Shown: positions 8,252-16,285 of the stretch, piece by piece
Position numbering within the stretch: position 1 is the first letter of the stretch
Layout: every line of letters begins with the position of its first letter
Source of the DNA: JADLAT01 sp964348795
GTDB lineage: Bacteria > Pseudomonadota > Alphaproteobacteria > Micavibrionales > Micavibrionaceae
NCBI GenBank assembly: GCA_964348795.1
Contig: CAYGDY010000002.1
Coordinates: 154,634 to 218,633 of the forward strand
DNA length: 64,000 bases
Direction: 5' to 3'
Made by a program: the position numbers and the translations under genes
The notes under the pieces: generated by a model
Database searches by the model: none
The model's input: the letters and a program-made list of their open reading frames with translations, nothing else
Told to the model about the DNA's origin: nothing

Positions 8252-9040
8252 ATGCAAAACCCGCCGACTCACATTGGTATTGCCGGATGCACGGGGCGCG
8301 TAGGGAGTCTGCTGATGCAGGAACTCCATTCCGGTGAGTGGAAAACGCTGGCGCTCGCGGGCGGGCTGGCGCGCAATGCCGAAAAAATCAAAACGCAGGA
8401 CTTTATCACGAACGATCCGGCTGAATTGTTCGGGCGCTCCGACATTGTGATTGATTTTTCAAGCCCCATAGCCACGCGTCTCAACGCCGAACTAGCCGCA
8501 AAAACCGCGACCCCCCTGATTGTCGGCACAACGGGCCTTTCACCCGAAGACGAGGTTTTTCTGGCACAGGCCGCGCGAAAAACCTGCATTGTCTATTCCG
8601 CAAATATGAGTGTAGGCGTCAATTTACTTCTGGCGCTTGTGGAAGATGCGGCCAGACGCCTTGCTCCCGATCAATGGGATATTGAAATTTTTGAATCCCA
8701 TCACAAGCACAAGGTCGATGCCCCGTCCGGCACCGCGCTGGCGATTGGCAAGGCGGCGGCGCAGGGCCGTAATGTTTCTCTCGCCGATCACAGCGTGATC
8801 TCCCGCCACGGTATCACTGGGGAACGCGATGTCGGCGATATCGGTTTTTCCGTGGCCAGAGGCGGGGATGTTGTCGGCGAACACACCGCTTTTTTCTATG
8901 GAGCGGGCGAACGATTAACGCTCAGCCATATCGCAACCAACCGTGCCCTCTTTGCCAAGGGCGCACTCCGTGCCGCCAAATGGGCCAGAGACCACAAACA
9001 AAACGGCCTTTTCAGTATGCGGGATGTTCTAGGACTCTAA
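8252..9040 (+). CDS. dapB: 4-hydroxy-tetrahydrodipicolinate reductase
   Basis: NAD(P)H-dependent step of diaminopimelate/lysine synthesis. 262 aa with an N-terminal Rossmann motif (IGIAGCTGRVGSLL), VGTTGLS, the catalytic EIFESHHKHKVDAPSGTA segment with the His-His pair and active Lys, and a C-terminal RHGITGER/LSHIATNRALFAKGA region. Functionally paired with dapE at 46.9 kb. Confidence 0.96.
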   Translation: MQNPPTHIGIAGCTGRVGSLLMQELHSGEWKTLALAGGLARNAEKIKTQDFITNDPAELFGRSDIVIDFSSPIATRLNAELAAKTATPLIVGTTGLSPEDEVFLAQAARKTCIVYSANMSVGVNLLLALVEDAARRLAPDQWDIEIFESHHKHKVDAPSGTALAIGKAAAQGRNVSLADHSVISRHGITGERDVGDIGFSVARGGDVVGEHTAFFYGAGERLTLSHIATNRALFAKGALRAAKWARDHKQNGLFSMRDVLGL

Positions 9041-9051
9041 AAAAGAACCCC

Positions 9052-9600
9052 TCACGCGGCAACACGCAACCCCTCCTCTTGCAAAATCCGGACTTTAAGG
9101 GCCGTACCCCACGCATATCCGCCAAGACTTCCATCACTTGCCAGCACACGGTGACAGGGCACACCTATTGAAACCGGATTGGACCCCACCGCGCCGCCTA
9201 CAGCGCGTGAAGCGCTTGGCTGGCCAATCTCCCTGGCAACCTGCCCATATGTTACAGTTTTGCCTTTTGGAATGTCCAGTAACCGTTCCCAGACCGCATG
9301 CTGGAACGGTGTACCGTACAACACCAGCGGCACAGCCACGTCTTGCGCCAACAAGCGCCGTCCGGTCTCCTTCACAGCCCTATCATTCCGGCGCAACTGC
9401 GCCTTGGGGAAACATCGTTTCAATCGCTCTATCGCGCCGTCTTCGGAATCCAGCGTAAGAAAACCAGCCCAACAAAGCCCCTCCCCCGTTTGCCCAAGCA
9501 GGAGCCTTCCATACGGGCTCTCGACCACGCCATAGTCAATCTCAATACCCCGCAAGGCCGTTTTGGAATACATTTTCACTTTTGCATTGTGCGTGATCAT
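9052..9600 (-). CDS. Methylated-DNA--protein-cysteine methyltransferase
   Basis: Suicide repair of O6-alkylguanine. 182 aa with the winged-helix ASRAVGGAVGSNPVSI block and the acceptor-cysteine motif as PCHRV, followed by GSLGGYAWG. It matches the C-terminal domain of Ada or an Ogt; there is no N-terminal zinc or AraC domain. Starts at 9600 or at a second Met at 9573. Its start region faces nth with only about 23 bases between, so two DNA-repair genes share a very short divergent control region. Confidence 0.93.
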   Translation of the reverse strand: MITHNAKVKMYSKTALRGIEIDYGVVESPYGRLLLGQTGEGLCWAGFLTLDSEDGAIERLKRCFPKAQLRRNDRAVKETGRRLLAQDVAVPLVLYGTPFQHAVWERLLDIPKGKTVTYGQVAREIGQPSASRAVGGAVGSNPVSIGVPCHRVLASDGSLGGYAWGTALKVRILQEEGLRVAA

Positions 9601-9623
9601 ATACTCTTGATACCGTATTTTTT

Positions 9624-10256
9624 ATGAAAGCAAAAGACATATCGGAATTTTTCAAACGCCTTCAGGCACAAAACCCCTCCCCCAAAAGTGATCTGGAATG
9701 GACGAACCCCTTTACCCTTCTGGTGGCGGTGGTCTTGTCCGCGCAGGCCACGGATAGTGGGGTGAACAAAGCGACAAAAAACCTATTCCCCATTGCGGAC
9801 ACGCCCGAGAAAATGCGGGCGCTGGGGCTGGAGGGCTTGAAATCCCATCTCAAAACCCTCAACTTTTACAACACAAAAGCCAAAAATGTGCTGGCCCTGT
9901 GCGAGCGCCTGATGACAGAGCATCACAGTACCGTGCCCGAGACCCGCGAAGCCCTGATGGCCTTACCAGGTGTAGGCCGCAAAACAGCCAATGTTGTTTT
10001 GAATATCGTCTTTCAAGAGCCCACCATGGCGGTAGATACTCATATTTTCCGCGTAGGGAACCGTACCGGCATGGCGCAGGGAAAAAACCCCGAAGAGGTC
10101 GAGCAGGCGTTGTTAAAAGTCGTGCCCGCAGGCTTTGCCCTGCACGCCCATCACTGGCTGATTCTGCATGGCCGCTACACGTGTAAAGCCCGCGCGCCGC
10201 TCTGCGGGACATGTCCGGTTTTTGATCTGTGCGGCTGGAAAGAGAAAAAGGCTTGA
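9624..10256 (+). CDS. nth: Endonuclease III
   Basis: DNA glycosylase/AP lyase for oxidised pyrimidines. 210 aa: helix-hairpin-helix MALPGVGRKTANVVL with its catalytic lysine, VDTHIFRV containing the catalytic Asp, and four C-terminal cysteines for the 4Fe-4S cluster (CKARAPLCGTCPVFDLC). Normal length for the family. Divergent from the alkyltransferase gene. Confidence 0.96.
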   Translation: MKAKDISEFFKRLQAQNPSPKSDLEWTNPFTLLVAVVLSAQATDSGVNKATKNLFPIADTPEKMRALGLEGLKSHLKTLNFYNTKAKNVLALCERLMTEHHSTVPETREALMALPGVGRKTANVVLNIVFQEPTMAVDTHIFRVGNRTGMAQGKNPEEVEQALLKVVPAGFALHAHHWLILHGRYTCKARAPLCGTCPVFDLCGWKEKKA

Positions 10257-10269
10257 TAAGGGAGCACCC

Positions 10270-10761
10270 CTATTTGTAGAAGGCCTGCAAGTTCAGTAAA
10301 TTCAAACTGGAATGAGCGCGAATAAAATCCCGTGCGCAAGCCTGCTTCACGGCAGACTCTTCGTGTTCTCCTGCCAGACGCGACCGGATTTCATAATGCA
10401 CAACAGGGGCCTCCAGCGCGGTTTCCTCTTGCGTTGTAAAATAAAGGTCCAGAACGCACGCCTCGTTCCGGTACTGCCATATTGTTGTCGGGGAATCCGT
10501 GCGCACCATTTCGGGCTGGTTCAAGAGAGAGAGAATCTCAAGGCCGGAAACATCCAGAAAATTATCCGGATCCAGACTCACAGCCTGACGCAAGGTCCGC
10601 TTGCGGGAGGTCGAGACACTCTGTCCCTCCATGATCGCAGACGCCTTCATCCCCATGGACGCAAACGCCCTTCCCTTTTCCGGCTTCCAATGCTGGTGGA
10701 GAGAAAACAAAGCCATGACAATCGCACAGGCTACAAAAAAACTCAGTCTTTGATTCTTCAT
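10270..10761 (-). CDS. Small exported or membrane-anchored protein, unknown
   Basis: 163 aa. N-terminal hydrophobic segment (LSFFVACAIVMALFSL) after MKNQR is consistent with a signal anchor. The body contains LLNQPEMVRTDSPTTIWQYRNEACVLDLYF-type sequence, a pattern of alphaproteobacterial conserved proteins with a small SmpA/OmlA-like 'quality-control' fold; that comparison is from memory. Downstream of the bactofilin gene on the same strand, convergent with nth. Confidence 0.7.
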   Translation of the reverse strand: MKNQRLSFFVACAIVMALFSLHQHWKPEKGRAFASMGMKASAIMEGQSVSTSRKRTLRQAVSLDPDNFLDVSGLEILSLLNQPEMVRTDSPTTIWQYRNEACVLDLYFTTQEETALEAPVVHYEIRSRLAGEHEESAVKQACARDFIRAHSSLNLLNLQAFYK

Positions 10762-10866
10762 ATGTTCCTGACATCCCGTTCTGTCGGTTCCGGATACCCT
10801 GCCCTTGCGGAAACACAGACCCTTTAAATACCATAAAACAGGGTCGCTTCAGAGAGTCCAGACAAG

Positions 10867-10889
10867 AACAAGGCTTTTAAAGCCTTGTT
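10867..10889. terminator. Perfect palindrome downstream of the bactofilin gene
   Basis: AACAAGGCTTT and AAAGCCTTGTT flank a single central T, a strong stem about 45 bases past the bactofilin stop. No uridine run follows on either strand, so it may be a processing or anti-readthrough hairpin rather than a classic terminator. Confidence 0.4.
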
Positions 10890-10932
10890 CCGGAAAAATC
10901 AAGAAAATAAGAATAAAGACACGTTTTCGCGT

Positions 10933-11841
10933 TTATTCTGCGGCGGCGGCCTTGCTGAACAACTCACCCTCGCTGGTGGTGTTGCCGGACTGGTTCTGGG
11001 AGGTTTCCGCCCCCTTCTGGTCCTTGCCGGATGTCAGCTTTCCCTTGGAGGTCGCCGCTGTCGAGGGCTTCTTGCCGGAAGAGGCCACAGCGGTCAGCGG
11101 GGTCAGGCGACCATCAATGACGGCCCCTGCTTCGATTTCCAGTTCCTTGTAGGAAATGGAGCCCGTGACCGTACCCGTTGCGCTGATCGTCAGGCGCCCC
11201 TGTACAGAAATATCACCTTCAAAACGGCCCGCAATATTGGCTTCGCCGATCTCAACCGTGCCATAAAACACGCCGCTCTCTGCAATATCCAGAACACTGG
11301 CCCCTTTCAGAGCGGCCTCAACCGTCCCTTCGACCAGAAGGTAATCACACGACTCAATCTCGCCGGACATGGTAATGCCAGCCCCGATCGTCAGACGACG
11401 ATCGGAAGAGGTGGCCGCAGAAGAAGCGGGAGAAGGCTGTTCGGGCTGTCTCACGCCGTATCCCGTATATGTCCCGGGGTAGGCCCCTACGGGTGTCCGG
11501 ACAGGCGCCTGTCCGGCGCGCTGGTAACTGCTGAGGGATACATCGCGCTCCTCGGCGGACAAGGGCGTGGAAGAATCGGTCTGACTGTTGTTGGAATCTT
11601 GCTGGCTCATGGTTTTGGGTTCCTTCGTGTAGGGTTGTGCGGCTTTGGGGGGTTCCACGGCGGGTTCAGACGTTCTGGAGGCATAGGACGAGGCGTCCTG
11701 CCGCGTTTCAGAGACCGGCGTATTATTCTGCCCTGTTCTGAATTCCGCAACACCCGGCACGGGGTCCTGACGGTATTCGGGCTGTCTCCGCATGATCGGC
11801 GGTTGTTGATCCTGTCCTTCAGATTTTACACGGTGAAACAT
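10933..11841 (-). CDS. Bactofilin
   Basis: Polymer-forming cytoskeletal protein that scaffolds envelope or morphogenesis proteins. 302 aa from the ATG at 11841 (MFHRVKSEG); an upstream in-frame ATG at 11970 adds atypical sequence. The N-terminal 160 residues are disordered and Gln/Pro/Ser-rich, then the bactofilin beta-helix begins at LTIGAGITMSGEIESCDYLL and continues with the short beta-strand repeats GTVEAALKGAS, GVFYGTVEIGEANIAGRF and GTVTGSISYKELEIEAGAVI. A Lys/Ser-rich tail follows. The long N-terminal extension is unusual compared with compact bactofilins. Confidence 0.9.
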   Translation of the reverse strand: MFHRVKSEGQDQQPPIMRRQPEYRQDPVPGVAEFRTGQNNTPVSETRQDASSYASRTSEPAVEPPKAAQPYTKEPKTMSQQDSNNSQTDSSTPLSAEERDVSLSSYQRAGQAPVRTPVGAYPGTYTGYGVRQPEQPSPASSAATSSDRRLTIGAGITMSGEIESCDYLLVEGTVEAALKGASVLDIAESGVFYGTVEIGEANIAGRFEGDISVQGRLTISATGTVTGSISYKELEIEAGAVIDGRLTPLTAVASSGKKPSTAATSKGKLTSGKDQKGAETSQNQSGNTTSEGELFSKAAAAE

Positions 11842-12004
11842 GTTGCGCGCACCTTTCGAATGTCTAACGTCGTTTGAACTGCTTGTTGAATGGGAAAACC
11901 GTAACACGACATTTTTTCTCCCGCAAGGGCTGTTTTGCGCACGATCAAACAATCCCCTGAATTTTCTCAAAGTTTTTTTTCAGGCTCATATTTCACATCA
12001 AGCG

Positions 12005-13825
12005 CTAGTGAAAATAATCATGGATTTTCTGGGCCATCGCATGCGAGACACCTTCCACACGGCGCAAATCCTCGACACTGGCTTCTGCCACGCCTTTGGC
12101 CGAACCGAAGTACAACAGCAGAGCCCGCTTACGTTTGGGGCCAATCCCGCCCAGACCATCCAGCGGCGAATCAGTCAAATGTTTTTGCCGTCTGGCCCTG
12201 TGGGATCCAATCGCGTAGCGGTGCGCCTCATCCCGCAAAGTCTGGAGGTAATGCAAAACCGGTTGCTTCTCCGGCAACTGAAAGGGCGCCTGGCCCGACT
12301 GAAAAAACCATTCGCGCCCTGCATGCCTGTCAGGGCCCTTGGCAATGGCCACAAGACAGATTTTATCAAGCACATCCCTGTCAGCCAAAACCTCATGGCA
12401 TGCGTTGAACTGGCCCTGCCCGCCATCAATCAGCACCAGATCCGGCCACACACCCTGCTCTGTATTGTTCCCGAAACGCCTCTGCATCACTTCGCGCATC
12501 ATCCCGACATCGTCCCCCGCTACGGCCTGACGGATATTGAATTTCCGGTATTCGGCTTTTTGAAACCCTTCTTCTCCGGCCACAATCATGGCACCCACCA
12601 TCAGCGTACCGGACGTGTGGCTATTGTCATAGACTTCAATTCTACAAGGCGGGGCAGACATTCCAAAGAGCTCTGCGACCTGCCCCCGCATCTCTGCCGT
12701 GTGTGTTTTCTCCGCCATGTGGCGGGCCAGCGCCCCTTGTGCATTCTGAACGGCAAAGCCCAGCATATTTTTTTTCGGACCACGCTGTGGCACTTCGAGC
12801 CGGACAGCGCGGCCTGCGCGCATCCGCAAAGCCGCCTGCAACAGGGCGTGTTCCTCGACCGCGTGGCTGAGTAAAATTTCCACCGGCACGGGTTTGTTCT
12901 CGTAAAACTGCACCAGAAAAGCCGACAAAATAGCCTCGGCAGTCTCCTCCGGTGCGTGACGCGGGAAATAGGGATGGTTCCCGTAATTGTACCCTTCCCG
13001 AAAGAAGAAGACCTGAACACACGCCTGCCCGCCCTGTATCGCCAAGGCAAAAACATCCGTTTCTTTCAACGCGGCCAGATTGACATTCTGGTGCCCCTGC
13101 ACAGATGCCAGCGCTTTCAGGCGATCCCGCAAGCGGGCGGCTTCCTCGAATACCATCGCCTTGCTAGCCGCCATCATACGCGCCGAAAGTTGCCCCTGCA
13201 CCGTCTGGCTCTCCCCCGAAAGGAACAGCCGCGCCTGCTCGACCTGCGCCGCATAGGACTCCCGATCCACCAGCCCGACACAAGGTGCCGTACAGCGTTT
13301 GATGTGATACTGCAGGCATGGGCGCGTGCGATGCGAAAACACTGTGTCGGAACAATTTCTTAATAGGAATATTTTTTGCAAAATCTCAAGAGTGTCATTC
13401 ACCGCCCCCGCAAAAGGGCCGAAATAATGCCCTTCCCGTGTTTTGATACCCCGATGTTTGAGGACTTGCGGAAAATCATGGTCCTGCGGAATAAAAATAT
13501 AAGGGAAGGATTTATCATCCCGTAACAAGATATTGAAGCGGGGTTTTAATTTTTTAATATAATTGGATTCCAGCAGGAGCGCTTCGACCTCCGTCCCCGT
13601 TTCGACAAACTCCATACGGCACGTGAGCGCCACCATCCGCTGGAGCCGCAAAGGCAGGCGGTGCGCTTGCGTATAAGACAGGACGCGCTTTTTCAAAGAG
13701 CGCGCCTTACCCACATAAAGCACATCCCCACGAGCAGACAGCATCCGGTAAACACCAGGCGTGTCCGGCAAACGGGAAGCGTAATCCCGTATTATATCCG
13801 CCCCGCTGTGTGTTTTGTGATCCAT
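12005..13825 (-). CDS. uvrC: UvrABC excinuclease subunit C
   Basis: Makes both incisions in nucleotide excision repair. 606 aa: GIY-YIG nuclease (PGVYRML...VLYVGKARSLKKRV), Cys-rich block (CLQYHIKRCTAPCVG), UVR domain, RNase-H-like nuclease (EVYDNSHTSG with its Asp, and DLVLIDGGQGQ) and C-terminal tandem HhH (LDGLGGIGPKRKRALL). The ATG at 13825 is used; a longer in-frame start at 13876 would add non-family residues and lie over a promoter of the next gene. Confidence 0.96.
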   Translation of the reverse strand: MDHKTHSGADIIRDYASRLPDTPGVYRMLSARGDVLYVGKARSLKKRVLSYTQAHRLPLRLQRMVALTCRMEFVETGTEVEALLLESNYIKKLKPRFNILLRDDKSFPYIFIPQDHDFPQVLKHRGIKTREGHYFGPFAGAVNDTLEILQKIFLLRNCSDTVFSHRTRPCLQYHIKRCTAPCVGLVDRESYAAQVEQARLFLSGESQTVQGQLSARMMAASKAMVFEEAARLRDRLKALASVQGHQNVNLAALKETDVFALAIQGGQACVQVFFFREGYNYGNHPYFPRHAPEETAEAILSAFLVQFYENKPVPVEILLSHAVEEHALLQAALRMRAGRAVRLEVPQRGPKKNMLGFAVQNAQGALARHMAEKTHTAEMRGQVAELFGMSAPPCRIEVYDNSHTSGTLMVGAMIVAGEEGFQKAEYRKFNIRQAVAGDDVGMMREVMQRRFGNNTEQGVWPDLVLIDGGQGQFNACHEVLADRDVLDKICLVAIAKGPDRHAGREWFFQSGQAPFQLPEKQPVLHYLQTLRDEAHRYAIGSHRARRQKHLTDSPLDGLGGIGPKRKRALLLYFGSAKGVAEASVEDLRRVEGVSHAMAQKIHDYFH

Positions 13826-13852
13826 ACTCGCCACACTACACCGAAAAAAATC

Positions 13853-13881
13853 TTGACAAAATGCCGGAATTATCAACTAAT
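13853..13881 (+). promoter_or_regulatory. Predicted sigma-70 promoter of the pentapeptide gene
   Basis: TTGACA (13853-13858), 17-base spacer, ACTAAT (13876-13881). It overlaps the 5' region of uvrC on the other strand and points to the gene at 14000. Confidence 0.6.
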
Positions 13882-13999
13882 AGTTGTGTCCTGACACACA
13901 CACCGCACACCATACGATATCGATGGGCCGGCACAAGGCTCCGGAAGAGTGTCCAGACGGGGATTTTCACATCACAAAAAACAAAGGGGAAACAATCAC

Positions 14000-14626
14000 A
14001 TGACATATTATGCACTGCGTTCTACTCGTGACTCTACTGTGTTATACGAGGGACATTTTCATTCCTTCGTGGCCTGTCTGGAGCAGGCCGTACGGGAAAA
14101 AACGCCTCTGCCTTCTCTTGATCTCAGCCATAAAAACCTCAGCAATGCCATGCTGGATGATGCCATTCTTCCGTATGCGGACCTGCGCCACACCAACCTG
14201 ACGGGCACCAACCTCTCCGAAAGTGATCTCAAGGAGGCGAATTTTGAAGGCGCGACCCTGTACAATACCTGCCTTGCCCTCTCCAATCTCACGGCCTGTA
14301 ATTTTGAAAATGCCTCGTTCGGGGCCACAGACATCCACAACACCATTCTCAGCCACGCCCGTTTTTCAACGCTCTCCTGCTTTTCTTTGGATTTTACGCA
14401 CACGCGCCGCATGGAGCATTGCGAATTTATCACACCTGACGGGCAGATCTGCAAAATGTCCCGCCCGCCGATTGTCATCAGGGGACTGGGCAAAGCGCCC
14501 CTTATCCTGCTGGACGATACCGTCAGGGCGGGGCATAACAGGCTCGACCAGCACCGCCTGACCGCGCTCGCCCCGAAGCTCTCCCTGCGGGAGGTCCGGC
14601 GCAGGCTCTCCTGTCACAAATCCTGA
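14000..14626 (+). CDS. Pentapeptide-repeat protein
   Basis: 208 aa from MTYYALRS, preceded by AAAGGGGA. About residues 34-125 consist of A(D/N)LXX-type pentapeptides (LDLSHKNLSNAML, ADLRHTNLTGTNLSESDLKEA and so on), predicted to form a right-handed quadrilateral beta-helix. The tail after residue 125 is different (GKAPLILLDDTVRAG) and may be a small helical domain. Repeat proteins of this fold include DNA-mimicking gyrase protectors and simple scaffolds; this sequence does not say which. Confidence 0.85.
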   Translation: MTYYALRSTRDSTVLYEGHFHSFVACLEQAVREKTPLPSLDLSHKNLSNAMLDDAILPYADLRHTNLTGTNLSESDLKEANFEGATLYNTCLALSNLTACNFENASFGATDIHNTILSHARFSTLSCFSLDFTHTRRMEHCEFITPDGQICKMSRPPIVIRGLGKAPLILLDDTVRAGHNRLDQHRLTALAPKLSLREVRRRLSCHKS

Positions 14627-14684
14627 AGCGCCACATTTAAGCGCTTGAGAAATCTGCCCTGCTATGCTTATCTCTCGGCTGTGT

Positions 14685-14769
14685 GGGCCCGTGGCGGAAT
14701 GGTAGACGCTGCGGACTTAAAATCCGTTGACCTTTGGTCGTGGGGGTTCAAGTCCCCCCGGGCCCACCA
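14685..14769 (+). tRNA. tRNA-Leu(TAA)
   Basis: 85 nt including an encoded CCA. Acceptor GGGCCCG pairs with CGGGCCC; the anticodon loop CTTAAAA gives anticodon TAA; a long variable arm (TTGACCTTTGGTCGT) and the TTCAAGT T-loop fit class II tRNA-Leu. Its 3' end forms one side of the 18-bp repeat bounding the islet that follows. Confidence 0.96.
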
Positions 14770-14779
14770 TGTTTCACCT
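14762..14779 (+). repeat. Islet boundary repeat, left copy (tRNA 3' end)
   Basis: GCCCACCATGTTTCACCT, comprising the last eight tRNA bases and ten bases beyond. It recurs at 16220-16237 with 17 of 18 identical. Between the copies the DNA is conspicuously AT-rich. This is the pattern of att sites left by tRNA-targeted integration. Confidence 0.7.
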
Positions 14780-14902
14780 CTTTGTATTAAAATGATTTTT
14801 TGAGATTATCTGAATTTGTATTTTTGATGAAATGCTCAATATATTGATTTGTAAAGACTTTTCTGTTTAAGTCCTGAAGGCTCTTTTTTAATACTGAATT
14901 AT

Positions 14903-15373
14903 TTAAAGATGAATGATTTCTGTTTGCCTATCCCATGCATTTTTAAGATATTCTGCCAATAAGCGGCGATGGCAATGATGATGCGTTTTACAGGCGCACA
15001 GAAAACAGGATTCATCCACTTCGGTGGGCATAACAATATGAGCGATGTTGCGTTGCTCCATAAGCTGGATATATTGCATTTCATAATCGTTCCAGCTTAT
15101 GTGATTGTTTTTGAATGGCTTTAAAATATCCTCTGATGGTGCCAACTCCTGACGATATTCATACTCTATGCCGCTTATTGCTTTTAGAAAAAATTGCAAA
15201 TCTTTCTTTTTTGCAAAACCAGAAAGTTGTGACCCTGCCCATAGACGGGTATCGATCACTTTTTTTACGCCTGCGCTTTTCAATCGCCCAAAAAAGTGCT
15301 CGGCACTCGAACCTGTGAATCCAATTGTGAATATTTTTATAAACCCATCATTCATCATAGAAAAATACGCCAT
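14903..15373 (-). CDS. DUF488 family protein
   Basis: 156 aa (or about 150 from an internal Met at 15355). DUF488 features: FTIGFTGSSAEHFFGRLK, VKKVIDTRLWAGS, GFAKKKDL, then EYRQELAPSEDI and the Cys/His cluster CFLCACKTHHHCHRRLLAEYL near the C-terminus. The family is widespread, poorly characterised and often found beside nucleic-acid-related genes; the Cys/His cluster suggests metal binding. Its start overlaps the end of the upstream gene by up to 26 bases, indicating coupled translation. Low GC compared with the flanks and location inside the tRNA-Leu islet indicate horizontal gain. Confidence 0.82.
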   Translation of the reverse strand: MAYFSMMNDGFIKIFTIGFTGSSAEHFFGRLKSAGVKKVIDTRLWAGSQLSGFAKKKDLQFFLKAISGIEYEYRQELAPSEDILKPFKNNHISWNDYEMQYIQLMEQRNIAHIVMPTEVDESCFLCACKTHHHCHRRLLAEYLKNAWDRQTEIIHL

Positions 15374-16040
15374 TACACATCAGATAACAATTGCTGTCTT
15401 TATAAACATAGGGCTTTGCCAAGCCTACTCTGACATGTGCTTTTTGTCTGTTATTCGAAATCTCTTTGTTAAAATTTTCAAACTCATTTGCAGACATAGG
15501 ATCAAGAACGTCTCGGAGGTATTTGCATGTGACACGTAAATCATATGCGGATGAATCATTATCAAGCAGATTTACACGTAATTTCCCTTCTTTTTTGAAA
15601 AACATGACGTTTTTAGCTGGTACGAGGATTGCGCCTAAAGAGGGGCATTTTGTTTCAAACGGTACATATGACTTATCCTTGATGTGCCCCAAAAACGCAG
15701 AATCAATCGTTTTTGAGGCGGATGGGCTAAGATCTTTTGCAAGAGCTTTGGGATCGTTGTAATGCCTGATCACTGTAATGTTTTCATTAATGCACGTATC
15801 TTCCGTTCTGTGTGGATAATTTCTTACACCGTCACTTGGAATAACGTTGACAGTCAATGCCGCGTATTTACCAATTTTCTTTAAATCCTGATCTGTCCAG
15901 TGATGGCCATTGATCATCAAACGTTTCATTTCACCGCTGGATGGACACCAGCCTGCAACGCAAAATGTATCTTTCATGTAGGTAATGTCCGATGTGATAA
16001 TATTGATTTGGTGAAAATTGTTCTCTTTTGTATTTTTCAT
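15348..16040 (-). CDS. Putative dual-OB-type protein paired with DUF488
   Basis: 230 aa, AT-rich. The early block KDTFCVAGWCPSSGEMKRLM followed by a beta-rich region and later YDLRVTCKYLRDVL and KAHVRVGLAKPYV resembles proteins described as dual OB-fold (nucleic-acid-binding-like). I recall the pattern but cannot confirm it. It is first in a two-gene operon whose second gene (DUF488) starts inside this one. Both sit in the tRNA-Leu islet, so they probably work together. No catalytic motif is evident. Confidence 0.65.
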   Translation of the reverse strand: MKNTKENNFHQINIITSDITYMKDTFCVAGWCPSSGEMKRLMINGHHWTDQDLKKIGKYAALTVNVIPSDGVRNYPHRTEDTCINENITVIRHYNDPKALAKDLSPSASKTIDSAFLGHIKDKSYVPFETKCPSLGAILVPAKNVMFFKKEGKLRVNLLDNDSSAYDLRVTCKYLRDVLDPMSANEFENFNKEISNNRQKAHVRVGLAKPYVYKDSNCYLMCNGVFFYDE

Positions 16041-16080
16041 AGGAGGCCTTCCGAAGGATGAGTGTTTTAAATTTCAAAAT

Positions 16081-16112
16081 AAAAAAACGCCGCAGGCGAA
16101 CCTGTGGCGTTT
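16081..16112 (-). terminator. Rho-independent terminator, minus strand
   Basis: A 12-bp stem (16085-16096 with 16101-16112, one G-U pair) closed by a 4-base loop, followed on the minus strand by TTTTTTTATTTT. It would stop leftward transcription from aroC before the islet genes. Confidence 0.85.
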
Positions 16113-16135
16113 GGGATGAATATATTCCTAATAAG

Positions 16136-16228
16136 TTAAAATGTCAAGTCACATCTTCTCAAAACCTTCTCCCATTCCTCCATCAGCGAGAAAATCTGGT
16201 TCGTCAGGTGGTGCGGGATGCCCGCCAT
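16136..16228 (-). CDS. Possible 30-aa ORF starting inside the islet repeat
   Basis: ATG at 16228 with AGGTG five bases upstream, both inside the right boundary repeat; it reads MAGIPHHLTNQIF then a helical tail ending at TAA 16136. AGIPHHLT resembles the N-terminal AGLPHHVT of REP-associated tyrosine transposases, but the rest does not follow. It may be a remnant or a chance ORF. Confidence 0.25.
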   Translation of the reverse strand: MAGIPHHLTNQIFSLMEEWEKVLRRCDLTF

Positions 16229-16237
16229 GTTTCACCT
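16220..16237 (+). repeat. Islet boundary repeat, right copy
   Basis: GCCCGCCATGTTTCACCT differs from the tRNA-linked copy at 14762-14779 by one base. It marks the right end of the 1.46-kb AT-rich segment; base composition returns to normal to its right, where aroC ends. Confidence 0.65.
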
Positions 16238-16285
16238 GAACTCTTTTGGAACGGGGTCTTGGTAAATTATCCTTTTTCCTGATAG

